DNA of 64,000 nucleotides. Source: CAXTSE01 sp964246985. GTDB lineage: Bacteria > Actinomycetota > Actinomycetes > Actinomycetales > Microbacteriaceae. Within the stretch, counting starts at the first letter, position 1; every line of letters begins with the position of its first letter. This document shows, in pieces, positions 61,245-64,000 of this stretch. The notes beneath the pieces are model-generated. The model saw only the letters and a program-made list of their open reading frames with translations. It had not been told where the DNA came from and did not search any database. The position numbers and the translations under genes are program-made. The stretch is from contig CAXTSE010000015.1 of NCBI GenBank assembly GCA_964246985.1, positions 10,341 through 74,340 on the forward strand. Direction: 5' to 3'.

Positions 61245-62657
61245 CTAGCGGCCGTAGGTCTCCAGGAACCGCAGCCAGACCTCGCTGAGCGTCGGGTACG
61301 ACGGCACAGCGTGCCAGAGGCGATCGACGGGCACCTGCCCGACGATCGCGATGGTCGCCGAGTGCAGCATCTCGGCCACATCCGGACCGACGAAGGTCAC
61401 GCCGAGCAGCACCTTCCGGTCCTCGTCGACGATCGCCCGCGCCTGCCCCATGTAGTCGTCGGAGTGCACGCTGGCTCCGGCGACCCAGCTCAGGTCGTAG
61501 TCGACGACACGGATGCGGTAGCCGGCCTTCTCCGCCGCGGCCGCCGTGAGACCGACCGACGCCACCTCGGGATCCGTGAAGGTGACCTGCGGAACGGCCT
61601 CGGCATCCGCGGTGGCCACGTGCCGGCCCCACGGTGCCGTGTCGGGCGTCTCGCCATGGAATCGCGCCGCGATGACCTCGCCTGCGGCCCGCGCCTGGTA
61701 CTTGCCCTGGTGCGTGAGCAGCACCCGGTGGTTGACGTCGCCGACGGCGTAGAGCCAGTCCGAGCCCTCCACGAGCATGGTGTCGTCGACGCCGAGCCAC
61801 TCGCCGGCGGTGAGTCCGACGGTCTCGAGCCCGAGGTCGTCGGTGCGCGGAGTGCGGCCGACCGCGACGAGGACCTGCTCGGTGACGACCTCCGAGCCGT
61901 CGGCCAGGGTGAGCACGGCTCCGTCGTCGGAGCGACGCGCGGATGCCGTCTCGCCGACGCGGATCGTGACGCCCGCCTTCTCGAGGCTCGCCTGCACGAG
62001 CTCGCCCGCGAACGGCTCCTGTCCGCCCAGCAGCCCGCCGCGCACGATCATCGTCACCGCGGTGCCGAAGCTCGCGTAGGCGGTGGCCATCTCGCAGGCC
62101 ACGACGCCCCCGCCGATGACCGCGAGGGATGCCGGTGCCGCGGTCGCACTGGTCGCCTCGCGGCTCGTCCAGGGCTCGATCTCGGCGAGACCGGGGATGT
62201 CGGGAAGCAGCGCCGAGCTGCCGGTGCAGACCGCGACGGCGGCGCGCGCGGCCAGCTCGGTCACCGTCCCGTCGTCCGAGGTCACCGTGACGGTGCGGAC
62301 GCCGGTGATCCGGGCGTGTCCGCGCACCAGGTCGATGCCTGCGCCCTCGAGCCAGTCGACCTGCGAGCTGTCGTCCTGGTCGTGGATGATGCGGCTGCGG
62401 CGCGCGAACACCTCGGCCGGATCGACGTCTCCCGTGACGGCCTGTGCGGCGCCCTGCACGGCGCGGGCCGCTCGCAGCACGCTCCCGGCGCGGAGCAGCG
62501 CCTTCGACGGCATGCACGCCCAGAACGAGCACTCGCCGCCGACCAGCTCGGCCTCGACGACCACCACGCTCAGGCCGGCCTTGTGGGCGTAGTCGGCGAC
62601 GTTCTCGCCGACCGCCCCGGCTCCGATGACGATCAGGTCGTAGTCGCGCGCGCTCAT
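61245..62657 (-). CDS. FAD-dependent pyridine-nucleotide disulfide oxidoreductase with Tyr in place of catalytic His
   Basis: 470 residues. FAD motif VIGAGAVGENVA, redox pair CSFWAC (CxxxxC) in GGECSFWACMPSKALL, NAD motif VIGGGVVACEMA and the dimer-interface end AVPSYPTLSEVW. In lipoamide dehydrogenase and glutathione reductase the last motif is HPTxxE; here Tyr replaces His, as in mercuric reductase-like enzymes. So it is probably not a lipoamide dehydrogenase. TAGCCT lies exactly 6 nt before the ATG. Confidence 0.88.
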   Translation of the reverse strand: MSARDYDLIVIGAGAVGENVADYAHKAGLSVVVVEAELVGGECSFWACMPSKALLRAGSVLRAARAVQGAAQAVTGDVDPAEVFARRSRIIHDQDDSSQVDWLEGAGIDLVRGHARITGVRTVTVTSDDGTVTELAARAAVAVCTGSSALLPDIPGLAEIEPWTSREATSATAAPASLAVIGGGVVACEMATAYASFGTAVTMIVRGGLLGGQEPFAGELVQASLEKAGVTIRVGETASARRSDDGAVLTLADGSEVVTEQVLVAVGRTPRTDDLGLETVGLTAGEWLGVDDTMLVEGSDWLYAVGDVNHRVLLTHQGKYQARAAGEVIAARFHGETPDTAPWGRHVATADAEAVPQVTFTDPEVASVGLTAAAAEKAGYRIRVVDYDLSWVAGASVHSDDYMGQARAIVDEDRKVLLGVTFVGPDVAEMLHSATIAIVGQVPVDRLWHAVPSYPTLSEVWLRFLETYGR

Positions 62658-62674
62658 GGTCAGAGGCTACGCGC

Positions 62675-63475
62675 TCAGCGGCCCACGAACTCGGCTGTCG
62701 TGCGATCGGCGAAGGCGCGCAATCCGATCGCGGCATCCTCGGATGCGGCAAGCCGCACCAGCGCCGGCTGCAGCCCGCGCTCTGCCGCGGCGTCGCCCTC
62801 GCGCACGGCCTCCCGCGCGTTGGCGAGTGTGGCCTGCACCGCCAGCGGAGCCTGCGCTGCGATCCGGTGCGCGAGCGCGAGAGCCCGGTCGAGCTCGGTG
62901 CCGTGCGGCACCACCTCCTGGACGAGCCCCATGCGGAGCGCCTCGGCGGCGTCGAAGGTGTCGCCGGTCAGCACCCAGCGCATCGCGTTGCCCCAGCCGA
63001 CCGCCCGAGGGAACCGCAGGGTCGCCCCGCCGAAGGGCAGGATGCCGCGCCGCACCTCGACCTGGCCGAAGACCGTCGAGTCGGCGGCGACGACGATGTC
63101 GCTCGCGAGTGCGAGCTCGATGCCCAGAGTCAGGCAGGTGCCCTGCACGGCGATGACCACGGGCTTGGTCACCGAGACACCTTCGGTCTGCCAGGGGTTG
63201 ATCCCGCCCTCCGGCACCATCTGCAGGCCGTCCGCGCCGATGTGGCCCGACACGTCGGCGAGGTCCAGTCCCGCGGTGAAGTGCTCGCCGTGGGCGAAGA
63301 CCAGCCCCGCTCTCAGCTCGGGATCGCGGTCGAGCTCGCCGTAGGCGAGCGCGAGCTGCTGCAGCATCCGCCAGTCGGCCGCGTTGCGCTTCTCGGGCCT
63401 GTTGAGCCCGATCTTGAGCACATGCCCGTCGCGCTCGACGGTGACGCGGGGGGCGGAGTCGACGCTGTCTGCCAT
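62675..63475 (-). CDS. Crotonase/enoyl-CoA hydratase-family protein
   Basis: 266 residues. Oxyanion-hole segments GLVFAHGEHFTAGLDLADVSG and VQGTCLTLGIELALASDIVVAADSTVFGQVEVRRGILPFGG define the fold. The second catalytic Glu position is hard to fix, so hydratase activity is not certain. The start at ATG 63475 is supported by TACGCT exactly 6 nt upstream (63482-63487, minus strand), rather than the in-frame GTG at 63481. Confidence 0.86.
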   Translation of the reverse strand: MADSVDSAPRVTVERDGHVLKIGLNRPEKRNAADWRMLQQLALAYGELDRDPELRAGLVFAHGEHFTAGLDLADVSGHIGADGLQMVPEGGINPWQTEGVSVTKPVVIAVQGTCLTLGIELALASDIVVAADSTVFGQVEVRRGILPFGGATLRFPRAVGWGNAMRWVLTGDTFDAAEALRMGLVQEVVPHGTELDRALALAHRIAAQAPLAVQATLANAREAVREGDAAAERGLQPALVRLAASEDAAIGLRAFADRTTAEFVGR

Positions 63476-63546
63476 GGCCACAGCGTACGTCGCGCGGGGT
63501 CGTGCGCGAATCCGCTAAATTCTCAGCAACACCTATTGGAGGCCCC

Positions 63547-64000
63547 GTGCGCTACCGCATCCTTCCCGCCGCGACCCTCGGCGTGGCCGCAGCGCTGATG
63601 CTGAGCGCGTGCACCTTCTCGCTGAGCCCGCAGGTGCGCACCGTCGACGCGGCCGACGTCGCCGATACCGCCGCCGGCGCCCTCGAGGAGGAGACGGGCA
63701 GCCGTCCCGACATCGACTGCAGCTCCGCCGGATCGTCGATCGCGCTCGAGACGGGCGCGGCCGTCACCTGCCTCCTCACCGACCCGGCCAGCGGCCTCGA
63801 GTACGACGTGGTGATCACGTTCACCGAGGTCACCCGCGACGGGTACAGCATCGACGCCCAGGTCGCCGACCTGCCCAACAACCCGCCGCAGCCGACGACC
63901 GCGCCGGCCGACCCGGCGCCGACGGTCACCGGTGACCAGATCGCCGCCCTCGCCACGCAGGCGCTCGCGCCCGGCCTCGGCTATCCGCCGGAGGTGACCT
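63547..64000 (+). CDS. DUF4333-type lipoprotein (3' truncated)
   Basis: At least 151 residues; the gene runs off the window. GTG start with TTGGAGG 4-10 nt upstream. Lipobox MLSAC, then VDAADVADTAAGALEEETGSRPDIDC...GAAVTCLL...LEYDVVITFTEV, matching DUF4333. A second copy appears to begin at VTGDQIAALATQALAPG. Mature protein would be on the cell surface; function unknown. Confidence 0.8.
   Translation, partial: MRYRILPAATLGVAAALMLSACTFSLSPQVRTVDAADVADTAAGALEEETGSRPDIDCSSAGSSIALETGAAVTCLLTDPASGLEYDVVITFTEVTRDGYSIDAQVADLPNNPPQPTTAPADPAPTVTGDQIAALATQALAPGLGYPPEVT

Overview
The window is high-GC actinobacterial chromosome with densely packed genes. Many neighbours share ATGA or GTGA stop/start overlaps, many genes start with GTG, and many lack a ribosome-binding site because the -10 box sits about 6 nt before the start codon. 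Gene content points to family Microbacteriaceae, probably Microbacterium or a close relative (inference): Kgd-type fused 2-oxoglutarate decarboxylase, SigH/SigR with a zinc anti-sigma factor, GuaB1, septum-formation-domain proteins, a tmRNA tag ending in ALAA, and a Tad/Flp pilus locus. No phage, insertion sequence, CRISPR array, tRNA or rRNA was seen. The only RNA gene found is ssrA.

Layout. 1-8933: a Tad pilus locus in two pieces (tadB-tadC, then flp-like pilin, two TadE-type pseudopilins and a TadG-like protein), separated by about 6.2 kb that carries a secreted protein with three DUF5648-type repeats, a zinc-ribbon protein, a WYL regulator, an MFS pump with its TetR regulator, and a J-domain membrane protein. 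8930-18160: an MFS gene, prfB, ftsE-ftsX, smpB, a pair of paralogous membrane proteins, a SIMPL protein and ssrA. This groups translation termination, trans-translation and divisome genes. 18161-27025: a septum-formation lipoprotein, aroA-rsgA-hisN, sigR-rsrA with an autoregulatory promoter inside the aroA start region, and kgd. 27104-40082: guaB1, a HhH-GPD repair protein, two CNNM/CorC-like proteins, a sugar kinase, an OYE and a HAD hydrolase divergent from nnrD, a polar amino-acid ABC importer, a GT87-like protein and an MFS gene. 40113-46051: response regulator, an unusual membrane partner, histidine kinase, metX and metY. 46052-60300: several small efflux/regulator units (PadR-MFS, TetR-SMR, GntR/YtrA-ABC), each with a recognisable operator, plus ung, SDRs, acetyltransferases and lipoproteins. 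60349-64000: an iron-box-preceded SIP-domain protein, a zincin-like protein, a flavin disulfide oxidoreductase, a crotonase and the start of a DUF4333 lipoprotein.

The strongest non-gene signals are: (i) a TANNNT box exactly 6 nt before the start codon, found for sixteen genes; (ii) a palindromic -10 shared by two divergent genes with mirror-image spacing; (iii) a SigR-type promoter whose expected start coincides with an upstream in-frame ATG of sigR; (iv) local excess of the hexamer GGATGC; (v) several palindromic operators tied to efflux pumps. No wholly new multi-gene system can be claimed with confidence. The best candidates are the kinase/partner/regulator operon at 40113-43291 and the secreted repeat protein inside the split Tad locus.
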